From contig JAKAMD010000016.1 in the NCBI GenBank assembly GCA_021823875.1, forward strand, positions 1 through 21,327: a DNA stretch of 21,327 nt. Direction: 5' to 3'. Position 1 is the first letter of the stretch. The number at the start of each line of letters is the position of its first letter. Source of the DNA: Pseudomonadota bacterium (lineage in GTDB: Bacteria > Pseudomonadota > Alphaproteobacteria > Rhizobiales > Xanthobacteraceae). The notes under the pieces were generated by a model that was not told the DNA's origin, searched no databases, and saw nothing but the letters and a program-made list of their open reading frames with translations. A program made the position numbers and the translations under genes. Of this stretch, positions 7,994 through 14,726 are shown one piece after another.

Positions 7994-9003
7994 TAGCCTA
8001 TGCGTGCTTTCAACCGCTTGATCACATTGGGAACGCTCTCGCCTTCGGCGCGGGCGGCGAAGGTGAGCGCCATGCGATGCTTGAGCACCGGCTCGGCGAG
8101 CTCGATCACGTCGTCGATCGAGGGCGCGAAACGGCCGTCAAGCAGCGCGCGGGCGCGCACCGCCAGCATCAAGGCCTGGCTCGCGCGCGGGCCCGGGCCC
8201 CAGGCGATCAATTTGGCCATGTCGCCGGCTTCCGGTCCCGGACGCGCCGAGCGCACCAGTTGCAGGATCGCGTCCACCACCGATTCACCGACCGGCAGCC
8301 GGCGCACCAGGCGCTGCGCCGAGAGCAGGTCCTCGGAGGTCATCGCTGTCTTGGCGTGCGTCTCTTCGGCGCCGGTGGTGTTGAACAGGATTTTCCGCTC
8401 GGCCTCGAGGTTCGGGTAATCGACGTCGACCTCCATCAGGAAGCGGTCGAGCTGCGCTTCCGGCAGCGGATAGGTGCCTTCCTGTTCGAGCGGGTTCTGC
8501 GTCGCCAGCACATGGAACGGCTTGGGCAGATCGTGGCGGGCGCCGGCGACCGTCACATGTTGCTCCTGCATCGCCTGCAGCAGCGCGGATTGCGTGCGCG
8601 GGGAGGCGCGGTTGATCTCGTCGGCCATCAGCAACTGAGTGAAAACCGGACCAGGAATGAAGCGGAAGCTGCGCTTGCCGCCCTGGCCTTCTTCCAGCAC
8701 CTCGCTGCCCAGAATGTCGGAGGGCATCAGGTCGGGCGTGAACTGGATGCGGCGGGCGTCCATCCCGAGCACGGTGCCCATGGTGTCGACCAGCTTGGTC
8801 TTGGCGAGGCCGGGCACGCCCACCAGCAGCGCATGGCCGCCGGAGAGCACAGTGATCAGCGCGCGCTCGACCACCACGTCCTGGCCGAAAATCACCTCGC
8901 CGATCGCCGCCTTGGCGGCGCGCACATTGGCGGCCGTCGATTCCGCCGCGCGCACGATCATGTCTTCCAGCTTTTCCAGACTTTCACCGCTTGCCGACGC
9001 CAT
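7993..9003 (-). CDS. MoxR family AAA+ ATPase
   Basis: This 336-residue ATPase is the first gene of the operon. MoxR proteins are AAA+ chaperone-like ATPases that work with VWA-domain partners. Walker A is GVPGLAKT (residues 62-69), Walker B is LLMADEINR (124-132, with Asp128-Glu129), and sensor 1 lies in VLATQNPLEQEGTYPLPEAQ. The DRF motif that follows and the C-terminal lid with VRARALLDGRFAPSIDDV are normal for the family. The ATG at 9003 is chosen because an AAGGA ribosome binding site lies 8 nt upstream; an ATG at 9010 is out of frame. A strong GC hairpin (9021-9039) sits just upstream of that site. The three downstream genes overlap or follow within 6 nt, so one transcript is likely. Confidence 0.95.
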   Translation of the reverse strand: MASASGESLEKLEDMIVRAAESTAANVRAAKAAIGEVIFGQDVVVERALITVLSGGHALLVGVPGLAKTKLVDTMGTVLGMDARRIQFTPDLMPSDILGSEVLEEGQGGKRSFRFIPGPVFTQLLMADEINRASPRTQSALLQAMQEQHVTVAGARHDLPKPFHVLATQNPLEQEGTYPLPEAQLDRFLMEVDVDYPNLEAERKILFNTTGAEETHAKTAMTSEDLLSAQRLVRRLPVGESVVDAILQLVRSARPGPEAGDMAKLIAWGPGPRASQALMLAVRARALLDGRFAPSIDDVIELAEPVLKHRMALTFAARAEGESVPNVIKRLKARIG

Positions 9004-9020
9004 TTTTCATATCCTTTGTG

Positions 9021-9039
9021 GCGCGGGCCGCCCCCGCGC
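9021..9039 (-). promoter_or_regulatory. Hairpin next to the moxR ribosome binding site
   Basis: GCGCGGG (9021-9027) and CCCGCGC (9033-9039) form a perfect 7-bp all-GC stem with a 5-nt loop. In the moxR transcript it would end only 4 nt before the AAGGA ribosome binding site (9012-9016). It could affect translation start or mRNA stability. No sequence here suggests an alternative fold, so a regulatory role is only a possibility. Confidence 0.4.
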
Positions 9040-9060
9040 AGTTCCGATGCCCCGCCATCG

Positions 9061-9078
9061 GGCGAGGCGCTCGCTTTT
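9061..9078 (+). terminator. Terminator-like hairpin with T-tract in the moxR/DUF1285 spacer
   Basis: GCGAG (9061-9065) and CTCGC (9069-9073) form a 5-bp stem directly followed by TTTTT (9074-9078) on the plus strand. The only annotated gene to its left is moxR, on the opposite strand. The signal would therefore end transcripts that start inside or antisense to moxR, or act in a long leader of the DUF1285 operon. The stem is short, so it may be chance. Confidence 0.3.
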
Positions 9079-9292
9079 TGGTCATGCAACAAGCACACCA
9101 AGAAACTAAACGTGTCGGGCCCGCACTTCCTGCCGCTTGCCGGGGCGTTGTTTCTTCGGTCGCTTTCCGGTCCCTTGGCCGGGGCCGAATCTGCCTCATA
9201 TTGCGGGTAAGCTTACGCTATCTTGCGCCGCCGGGGCCGGGCATCACTAAGATGCGAACAGCCTCGGCAGCCGCTGAAGTTCGGGAACAACC

Positions 9293-9874
9293 ATGGCGAA
9301 GGCAGGGCAGGGTGGATTGGAGGCGATCGCGGCGGAGCTGCCCCGCGCCAAGGGGCCGCCGCCGGTCGAACGCTGGAACCCGCCGTTTTGCGGCGATATC
9401 GATATGAAGATCGCCACCGACGGGACCTGGTTCTATCAAAAGACCCCGATCGGGCGCCTGCCGCTGGTCAAGCTGTTCGCCTCGGTGCTCAAGCGCGAGG
9501 GCGACAAATATTTCCTGGTCACCCCCGCCGAAAAGGTCGGGATTACCGTGGCCGACGCCCCTTTCCTCGCCGTCGAGCTCAAGGTCGAACGGGACGGGAC
9601 CCAAGTCCTCCGATTCCGCACCAACGTGGACGATTGGGTGGAGGCCGGGCCCGGCCACGCCTTGCGTTTTGAGCCGGAAACCGCCACCGGGGGGCTCAGG
9701 CCCTATCTGCATGTGCGGCGCAATCTGTGGGCGAAGGTGACGCGGGCGCTGTTCTATGACTTGGTGGAACTCGGCGAGGAACGCGTCGTCGACGGCAAGC
9801 CGATGTTTGGCGTTGTATCGCATGGCGAATTCTTCGCCATGGCCGAGGCCAGCGTGGTGAGGGAGTTTGCTTGA
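9293..9874 (+). CDS. DUF1285 domain protein
   Basis: This 193-residue protein covers the whole DUF1285 family. Landmarks are ERWNPPFCGDIDMKIATDGT near the N-terminus, WFYQKTPIGRLPLVKLFASV, the KYFLVTPAEKVGI strand, and a C-terminal GHALRFEPETATGGLRPYLH segment. The family is widespread in Proteobacteria and structurally characterised as a two-domain beta-rich fold, but its function is unknown. No signal peptide or membrane helix is seen, so it is predicted cytoplasmic. The ATG at 9293 is the first that keeps the whole family; the preceding bases (GGGAACAACC) give a weak ribosome binding site. It is the first gene of a four-gene plus-strand operon and its stop is immediately followed by the ATG of the Nudix gene. 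Its position across from moxR suggests shared or divergent promoters in the 289-bp spacer. Confidence 0.9.
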   Translation: MAKAGQGGLEAIAAELPRAKGPPPVERWNPPFCGDIDMKIATDGTWFYQKTPIGRLPLVKLFASVLKREGDKYFLVTPAEKVGITVADAPFLAVELKVERDGTQVLRFRTNVDDWVEAGPGHALRFEPETATGGLRPYLHVRRNLWAKVTRALFYDLVELGEERVVDGKPMFGVVSHGEFFAMAEASVVREFA

Positions 9875-10543
9875 ATGCAGGAGACGGTGACAAACGCCGG
9901 GGCGTTGACGACCGCGGAATTTTTCGCGCGCGTGCGCGCGCGGCTGACGCTCGACGTGCCGGCGGCCTTGACCGATGCCTCCCTTACCCCCACGCGCGGC
10001 GATCATGACGCTGATCCGGTGATGAAGAAGATCGCCGAGGTGCGGCCGATCCGCCCGGCGGCGGTGCTGGTACCCATCATCGACCATGCCGGCGAGCCCA
10101 CGGTGCTGCTGACGCAGCGCGCCCAGCATCTGCCCGATCACCCCGGCCAGGTGTCGTTTCCCGGCGGCAAGATCGACAAGAGCGACGCCGGTCCCACCGA
10201 TAGCGCGTTGCGCGAGGCGGAGGAAGAGATCGGGCTCGATCGTTCCTTCGTCACGCCGCTCGGCTATCTCGATCTCTATCTGACCACGCTCGGCTATCGC
10301 ATCGTGCCCGTCATCGCGCGCGTGCAGCCCGGCTTTGCGCTGACGCTCAACGAGAGCGAGGTCGATGCCACCTTCGAAGTGCCGCTCGCCTATCTCATGG
10401 ACCAGAACAATGTGCAGCGTCATGCGCGCGAGTGGCAGGGCATGATGCGGCACTACTACGCCATCAATTTCGGCGAGCGCTATATCTGGGGCGTAACCGC
10501 CGGTATCCTGCGCAATCTGCACGACCGCATCTACCGGGACTGA
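9875..10543 (+). CDS. CoA pyrophosphatase (Nudix hydrolase, NudL-like)
   Basis: This 222-residue Nudix enzyme probably hydrolyses coenzyme A and its derivatives to phosphopantetheine and 3',5'-ADP. The subfamily signature before the Nudix box is present: LLTQRAQHLPDHPG at 78-91, then QVSFPGG. The Nudix box reads GGKIDKSDAG at 97-106 and REAEEEIGL at 113-121. The metal-binding REAEEE core is intact. An Asp replaces the first Glu of the textbook GX5E and the box is one residue longer, as in NudL-type CoA pyrophosphatases. The downstream YRIVPVIARV strand and the DATFEVPLAYLMD segment also fit. The ATG follows the DUF1285 stop with no gap (TGAATG), with a GAGGGAG ribosome binding site inside the end of that gene. 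DUF6111 follows 6 nt after its stop. Confidence 0.92.
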   Translation: MQETVTNAGALTTAEFFARVRARLTLDVPAALTDASLTPTRGDHDADPVMKKIAEVRPIRPAAVLVPIIDHAGEPTVLLTQRAQHLPDHPGQVSFPGGKIDKSDAGPTDSALREAEEEIGLDRSFVTPLGYLDLYLTTLGYRIVPVIARVQPGFALTLNESEVDATFEVPLAYLMDQNNVQRHAREWQGMMRHYYAINFGERYIWGVTAGILRNLHDRIYRD

Positions 10544-10549
10544 CCGCCC

Positions 10550-10813
10550 ATGATCCGCGTCGGCCTCATCGAGCTGCTGCTGTTCGCCACGCCCTTCCTG
10601 CTCTACGGCGTGTTCCTGTGGGCGACGCGCGCGGGCGTACTCGACATTGAGCACTGGCCGCTGTCGCGGGTGATCATGCTCGCCACCATCGCCTTTGCGC
10701 TGGTGATCGGCAGCTTCGTCTATTTCGCCGCTTTCTCCGGTGCGCCGCCGGGCTCGACCTATGTGCCGGCGCACATGGAGAACGGCAAATTCGTGCCGGG
10801 GACGACCCATTGA
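10550..10813 (+). CDS. Small membrane protein, DUF6111 family
   Basis: This 87-residue protein has two predicted membrane helices: LIELLLFATPFLLYGVFLWAT near the N-terminus and VIMLATIAFALVIGSFVYFA in the middle. A short Pro/Gly-rich tail follows, with PPGSTYVPAHMENGKFVPG. The tail motif and gene position match the DUF6111 family of alphaproteobacteria, which typically lies between a CoA pyrophosphatase and a CCA-adding enzyme. Function is unknown. The start is 6 nt after the Nudix stop, with a weak ribosome binding site, so it depends on coupling to the upstream gene. Its stop codon overlaps the TTG start of the CCA gene. Confidence 0.8.
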   Translation: MIRVGLIELLLFATPFLLYGVFLWATRAGVLDIEHWPLSRVIMLATIAFALVIGSFVYFAAFSGAPPGSTYVPAHMENGKFVPGTTH

Positions 10814-12063
10814 CCGACGATACCGGACGCACCGCACGCAAGCTCGATAAGGCCTGGCTTTCCGCCGGCGCGCTGCCGCGGCTGATCGCCGTGCTCGACC
10901 GCGACGGCGAGCAAGCGCGCGTGGTGGGCGGCGCGGTGCGCAACGCGCTGCTCGACATACCGATCAGCGAGATCGACGTCGCCACCACCGCGCCGCCGGA
11001 AGAAGTCGTGCGCCGGGTGCAGGCCGCCGGCTTCAAGGCGGTGCCCACCGGCATCAAACACGGCACCATCACCGTGGTGGTCAACGGCCATCCGTTCGAG
11101 GTCACCACGCTGCGCGAGGACGTCGAGACCTATGGCCGTCACGCCAAGGTCGCCTTCGGCCGCGACTGGCGCACCGACGCCGAGCGGCGGGACTTCACCA
11201 TGAACGCGCTGTCGGCGTCGGCCGACGGCACGATCTACGACTATGTCGGCGGCCTCGCCGATCTGGCCGAACGCCGCGTGCGCTTCATCGGCGATCCGCA
11301 GAAGCGCATCGCCGAAGACTATTTGCGCATCCTGCGCTTCTTCCGCTTCCATGCCGCCTACGGCACCAGCGAGCATCCCTACGCAGAAGGGCTCGCCGCC
11401 TGTATCGCCGGCCGCGACGGGCTCGATCAGCTTTCGCGCGAGCGCGTGCGCATGGAGGTGATGAAGCTGGTGGTGGCGCCGCACGCGGTGCCTACGCTCA
11501 TCGCAATGGCGGATGCCGGGTTGCTGCTGCGCGTGATCGGCGGTGTCGGCTATCTCGGCGCTTTCGAAATGATGGCCAAGGTGGAGGACGCCATCGGCTT
11601 GGCCCCTGATCCGGCGCGCCGGCTGGGCGCGCTGGCGCTGGCGGTCATCGAGGACGCCGAGCGGTTGTGGCAGCGGCTGCGGCTGACCAATCACGAGCGC
11701 GAACGGCTCGCCTCGATGGCGGAGGATTGGTGGCGCGTTAGACCCGGCAACGAGCAGGCGGCGCGCGCGCTGCTCTATCGGCTGGGGCCGGAGAAGTTCA
11801 CCGACCGCGTCCTGCTCGCCTGGGCGCATGCGTCGGCCGGCGCGCAGGATCGGGACTGGCACGCCATGGCGAGCCTGCCGCAACGTTGGAGCGCGCCGGC
11901 GTTTCCGCTACGGGCGGCCGATTTTCTGGCGCGCGGGCTGGAGAAGGGGCCGGCGCTCGGCGCCGCGATGGCGGCGGCGGAAGCGGCGTGGATCGAAGCG
12001 GGGTTTCCCGCGGATGACGCGGCAATGGCAGCGATCGCGGACGCGATCATACAAAACGTGTGA
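10810..12063 (+). CDS. cca: CCA tRNA nucleotidyltransferase
   Basis: This 417-residue class II nucleotidyltransferase adds or repairs the 3'-terminal CCA of tRNAs in the cytoplasm. The catalytic fold is clear: VVGGAVRNALL at residues 38-48, EIDVATTA at 54-61 with the metal-binding acidic residues, and the LREDVETYGRHAKVAFG loop. The RRDFTMNAL motif is at 126-134 and the RNA-binding signature RILRFFRFHAAYG at 173-185. The head domain and an alpha-helical C-terminal body follow. No HD phosphohydrolase domain is apparent, as usual in alphaproteobacteria. The start is a TTG at 10810 whose last two bases form part of the DUF6111 stop (TTGA overlap); a GGGGA ribosome binding site lies 7 nt upstream. 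No ATG is nearby in frame. An annotator insisting on ATG would lose part of the N-terminus. Confidence 0.93.
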   Translation: MTDDTGRTARKLDKAWLSAGALPRLIAVLDRDGEQARVVGGAVRNALLDIPISEIDVATTAPPEEVVRRVQAAGFKAVPTGIKHGTITVVVNGHPFEVTTLREDVETYGRHAKVAFGRDWRTDAERRDFTMNALSASADGTIYDYVGGLADLAERRVRFIGDPQKRIAEDYLRILRFFRFHAAYGTSEHPYAEGLAACIAGRDGLDQLSRERVRMEVMKLVVAPHAVPTLIAMADAGLLLRVIGGVGYLGAFEMMAKVEDAIGLAPDPARRLGALALAVIEDAERLWQRLRLTNHERERLASMAEDWWRVRPGNEQAARALLYRLGPEKFTDRVLLAWAHASAGAQDRDWHAMASLPQRWSAPAFPLRAADFLARGLEKGPALGAAMAAAEAAWIEAGFPADDAAMAAIADAIIQNV

Positions 12064-12174
12064 ACCGCTGAAGGCGATCGCATAGGCCGGACAGGAAACC
12101 CGGCGCTTTGCCATTTTGCGCGCGTCGCGAGCGGTGCGTCGAAAAATAATCGAGGCCGGTGTCGCGAAAGAAGA

Positions 12175-12201
12175 GGCCCCCAGAGCGATGCTCCGGGGGC
12201 C
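12175..12201 (-). terminator. Terminator of the frameshifted outer membrane protein gene
   Basis: GGCCCCC (12175-12181) and GGGGGCC (12195-12201) form a 7-bp stem with a partly pairing interior (AGAGC / GCTCC). On the minus strand it is followed by a T-rich stretch (TCTTCTTT). It lies 25 nt after the stop of the outer membrane protein gene. It could also end transcripts from the cca operon on the other strand, but with little T-tract. Confidence 0.7.
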
Positions 12202-12225
12202 ATAGCATTAGTGCTGGCCGATGGC

Positions 12226-13070
12226 CTAGAAGTGGAAGTTGACGCCAACGCGCGCGACCTGAAGGGTCGTGCTCACGGTATGGGTCGCTACCTGTGCCTG
12301 CCCGCCGATGAACCCTGTTCCACTGTTCGTGGTGGAATAGGAGGTGTTGCCGAAATCGGCGTAGAGATATTCAGCCTTCACCGACCAATTGGGAGCGAAG
12401 GCCCATTCGAGGCCACCGCCAACGGTCCAGCCGGCGCGGGTGGTGTCACTACCGCCGACATGACATTCATTCAATCCGTTCAGGATTGTGCAGCCATCGC
12501 TGAAGTCCCACGCAAATTGCTTCGAAATATCCAACCTCGTAATGGCCAGGCCACCGGTGGCATAGACCAAGACGCGGTCGAACGCCCAACCGATCCGTCC
12601 ACGAATTGTGGCGAGCCAATGCATCTTGATGTCGTCGATGGAGCGAACGGTGCGTCCTGATACCGCCTCGACATAGTTGCCGGTGTCGCGAGACGCATCG
12701 TTTCCTAAATAGTTGAAGTCGCCCTGGCGCCCAGCACCCACGAAGTATTAGGCATCTGCCAGTTGCACCCGACCTGTCCCCCGCCCGTGAAGGAGTCGTC
12801 ATCGATGCCGGCCGAGCCGGCATTGATGATCGCCGTTCTGGCCGTATTGTTGATAGCATTCAGCGGGAACGCATCCGCGTAAGTCGAGAGATCATGCTTC
12901 GAATGGGCCCAGCCAACATTGGCACCGACGTAGCAGCCGGTCCAGTTATAGACTTGAGGCGGCGGCGCTTTGTAGACCGGTCCTTTCACCGGCATGTCAG
13001 CGGCGGACGCCACCTGAGCAAAACCGAAACCAATGGCCGCGGCCAACAGCCAAGTATGTGACCTGCGCAT
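12226..13070 (-). pseudogene. Outer-membrane beta-barrel protein (Omp25/31-like), frameshifted
   Basis: Two overlapping frames together make one porin-like outer-membrane protein. The 5' part (13070 down to about 12726) has a strong AGGAGG ribosome binding site and a signal peptide (MRRSHTWLLAAAIGFGFAQ, cleaved after VASA). It then gives the mature start ADMPVKGPVYKAPPP and GYVGANVG-like barrel strands, and ends out of frame after WVLGA. The 3' part, in the other frame, resumes with GDFNYLGNDAS and runs to a normal barrel end, VARVGVNFHF. Inserting one base between 12725 and 12726 restores WVLGAEGDFNY, which aligns with FVLGVEGEVGY in the paralogue at 13734-14474. The rest of the gene shows no other damage, so this is either a recent inactivation or a sequencing error. 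Total length is 845 bp, one short of a multiple of three. Confidence 0.85.
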
Positions 13071-13116
13071 CGCCCAACCTCCTTGAAAGTAAATTCCCTG
13101 AAGGCTTTCAATAACC

Positions 13117-13145
13117 AGGATATGAACGTGAAAATTGTCCGACAA
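13117..13145 (-). promoter_or_regulatory. Candidate promoter of the frameshifted outer membrane protein gene
   Basis: On the minus strand TTGTCG (13140-13145) and TATCCT (13117-13122) are separated by 17 nt. This is a partial match to -35/-10 hexamers (3/6 and 4/6). It would place transcription start about 40 nt before the ATG at 13070. The match is weak; other AT-rich stretches upstream could serve instead. Confidence 0.3.
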
Positions 13146-13202
13146 GGGCGCAGATAGCCGCAACCGCAACAAATGCATGCGGCAAACAAATTCGAATTTA
13201 AC

Positions 13203-13250
13203 ATGTTGCAAGTCCGCAACATATGGTTGAGCTAATGGTAATTAGCAACC
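13203..13250. promoter_or_regulatory. Two adjacent inverted repeats upstream of the outer membrane protein gene
   Basis: The first repeat is ATGTTGC (13203-13209) with GCAACAT (13216-13222), a perfect 7-bp palindrome with a 6-nt gap. The second is GGTT (13225-13228) plus GCTAAT (13231-13236) pairing with ATTAGC (13241-13246) plus AACC (13247-13250), with a 2-nt bulge on the left side. They lie back to back in an AT-rich spacer, 130-180 bp upstream of the outer membrane protein start. They look like operator or leader structure; the binding protein is unknown. Confidence 0.45.
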
Positions 13251-13360
13251 ATAAAGTTGTTATCTTTTTGGCCTATTGGAGGAATTCCCAGCAAAGTTGC
13301 GCTAAGCCGCACTTATTCGCGGCAAACCAATCGCCTTGAACAATCGAGCCGGCGTCGACC

Positions 13361-13624
13361 ATGATGACGCTCATGCCGCGCTATGACCGTCCCGAGGATA
13401 TTGCCCGTCGATTTGCCGTCCGCCGGCCGCATCGGGCCTCAACGCGTACCGACGGCTTTCGGCGCGAGACCTTCGCGCTGCCGCGCGAGGCCGCGCGCGC
13501 GAAGGCACGCGAAATGTTTGCCCGCTATCCGAAGGCCGCCTACATGACGGAGATTGAAAGCTGGCGCGAGTTGCCCGATGGCAGCATCGAGTTCACCATG
13601 CGTCGGCTGCCGAGCGCGGACTAG
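13361..13624 (+). CDS. Small basic conserved-looking protein, unknown function
   Basis: This 87-residue protein is not assigned to a named family here. It is rich in Arg and Ala, with an even alternation of basic and acidic residues. It has a helical stretch LPREAARAKAREMFARYPKA (about 46-65) and a C-terminal strand-rich part SWRELPDGSIEFTMRRL. I believe similar small proteins with a YPKAAY...E.ESW core occur in Rhizobiales genomes; this was not searched. Three in-frame ATGs occur (13361, 13364, 13373) and none has a strong ribosome binding site, so the exact start is uncertain. No membrane segment or signal is seen. It sits alone between two outer membrane protein genes on the opposite strand and shares the hairpin at 13679-13707 as a likely terminator. 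Confidence 0.65.
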   Translation: MMTLMPRYDRPEDIARRFAVRRPHRASTRTDGFRRETFALPREAARAKAREMFARYPKAAYMTEIESWRELPDGSIEFTMRRLPSAD

Positions 13625-13678
13625 GAGACTTCGCTCGTTGTCGTTCCCGTTGGACGAATTCGATAAGCGCTAAACCGC

Positions 13679-13707
13679 GCAGCCCCGGGCAAGATGCCCG
13701 GGGCTGC
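13679..13707. terminator. Bidirectional terminator hairpin
   Basis: GCAGCCCCGGGC (13679-13690) and GCCCGGGGCTGC (13696-13707) form a perfect 12-bp stem with a 5-nt loop. It lies 26 nt after the stop of the outer membrane protein gene (minus) and 54 nt after that of the small plus-strand gene. It probably ends both transcripts, although neither side has a strong T-run. Confidence 0.7.
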
Positions 13708-13733
13708 TACAGTCTGTTTGCGGGTCGCGTCGG

Positions 13734-14474
13734 TTAGCGGAAGAAATAGCTAATGCCGACACGGACACTGTCCGCCGTCAACTTGTGATCAAATCTATAC
13801 GTCGTGCCGCCAGCCGAGGTCGCAGTCTCGGTCTCGGTGCCGAAATCGTAATGAGCGTATTCGAAGCGGGCGACCCAGTTTCGATCGTAGGCATATTCCA
13901 CACCGCCGCCGACGGTCCAACCATTGCGATCGGAGGTGTCGGTACCGGACACCAGCGTCGTGCCGAATGGGTCGGTATCGGTGAACGAGTTCTTCACGCC
14001 GGTGAAAATGCCGCCACCCTTTGCGAACACCAGGAAGTTATTAAAAGCGACGCCGATTCTTCCGGCAATGACTCCGTAGGCGCCGTCCGATGTGCTTGCG
14101 ATGCTGTCGTTGGCGCTGCGGACGCCGATATAAGGACCATACTGCGCGCTCTTCTTCCACGCGAGATAGCCGACCTCGCCTTCAACGCCCAAGACGAACT
14201 GGTTGATCTGGTAATTGTAGCCGATGTGGCCGCCGCCCTGGAATCCGTTCGGCCGATAGCCGATCGTCGAGCCAGCATCGTTGTAGCCGTCAATGTCGGT
14301 TTGAGTGGCGTGGCCCCAGATGTAACCGCCATTGACGCCGACATATAAACCCGACCAATCGTAGAGGGCAGGCGGCGGCGCTTTGTACACCGGCCCTTTG
14401 ACCGGCATGTCAGCGGCATTGGCAGCAATGCTCATCGCCGTCACGGCGAGCAGTGCAACGACTATGCGGCGCAT
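13734..14474 (-). CDS. Outer-membrane beta-barrel protein (Omp25/31-like), intact
   Basis: This 246-residue outer-membrane barrel protein resembles Omp25/Omp31 and Bradyrhizobium-type small porins. The signal peptide is MRRIVVALLAVTAMSIAANA and the mature protein starts ADMPVKGPVYKAPPP, identical to the broken paralogue at 12226-13070. Alternating aromatic/glycine strands follow (LYVGVNGGYIWG, GGGHIGYNYQINQFVLGVEG, GWTVGGGVEYAYDRNWVARF), and the last residues VRVGISYFFR give the terminal barrel strand. The final residue is Arg where most barrel proteins end in Phe or Trp, with Phe one and two places earlier. The ATG at 14474 is preferred over an upstream start at 14510 because it has a GGGAG ribosome binding site and begins the signal peptide. 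Such proteins are structural or permeability components of the outer membrane. Confidence 0.9.
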   Translation of the reverse strand: MRRIVVALLAVTAMSIAANAADMPVKGPVYKAPPPALYDWSGLYVGVNGGYIWGHATQTDIDGYNDAGSTIGYRPNGFQGGGHIGYNYQINQFVLGVEGEVGYLAWKKSAQYGPYIGVRSANDSIASTSDGAYGVIAGRIGVAFNNFLVFAKGGGIFTGVKNSFTDTDPFGTTLVSGTDTSDRNGWTVGGGVEYAYDRNWVARFEYAHYDFGTETETATSAGGTTYRFDHKLTADSVRVGISYFFR

Positions 14475-14707
14475 GTTATTCTCCCTTGGTCGAGCAATAC
14501 GGTCGTCCATGGAAAGGCGTGCGCAACAAGCGTCTTACGCCCCCAGGTCTTGCCTTCGCGGTAAGGCTGCGCTCTGCGCTGTAAGAACTCAATTAACACC
14601 ACATATCTTTGGTGAAATTGCACACTGATGGTTGGATTCAGTGGCTGCGCCGCAACAGTCGATGGTGCGAAATTACCTCGTGTAAAATCACGGCGGTATT
14701 AAATCAC

Positions 14708-14723
14708 CACGAGATTGGTCGTG
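14708..14723 (-). terminator. Weak hairpin after hemF
   Basis: CACGA (14708-14712) and TCGTG (14719-14723) form a 5-bp stem with a 6-nt loop, 3 nt after the hemF stop. On the minus strand it is followed by a short TTTAA. It is a weak candidate for the hemF terminator. Confidence 0.3.
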
Positions 14724-14726
14724 AGT

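Noticed and set aside
9218..10837. 539-aa minus-strand open frame opposite DUF1285 and the Nudix gene
   Set aside because: It covers two clear genes in the other direction; its composition (Arg/His/Gly/Glu-rich) is typical of antisense frames.
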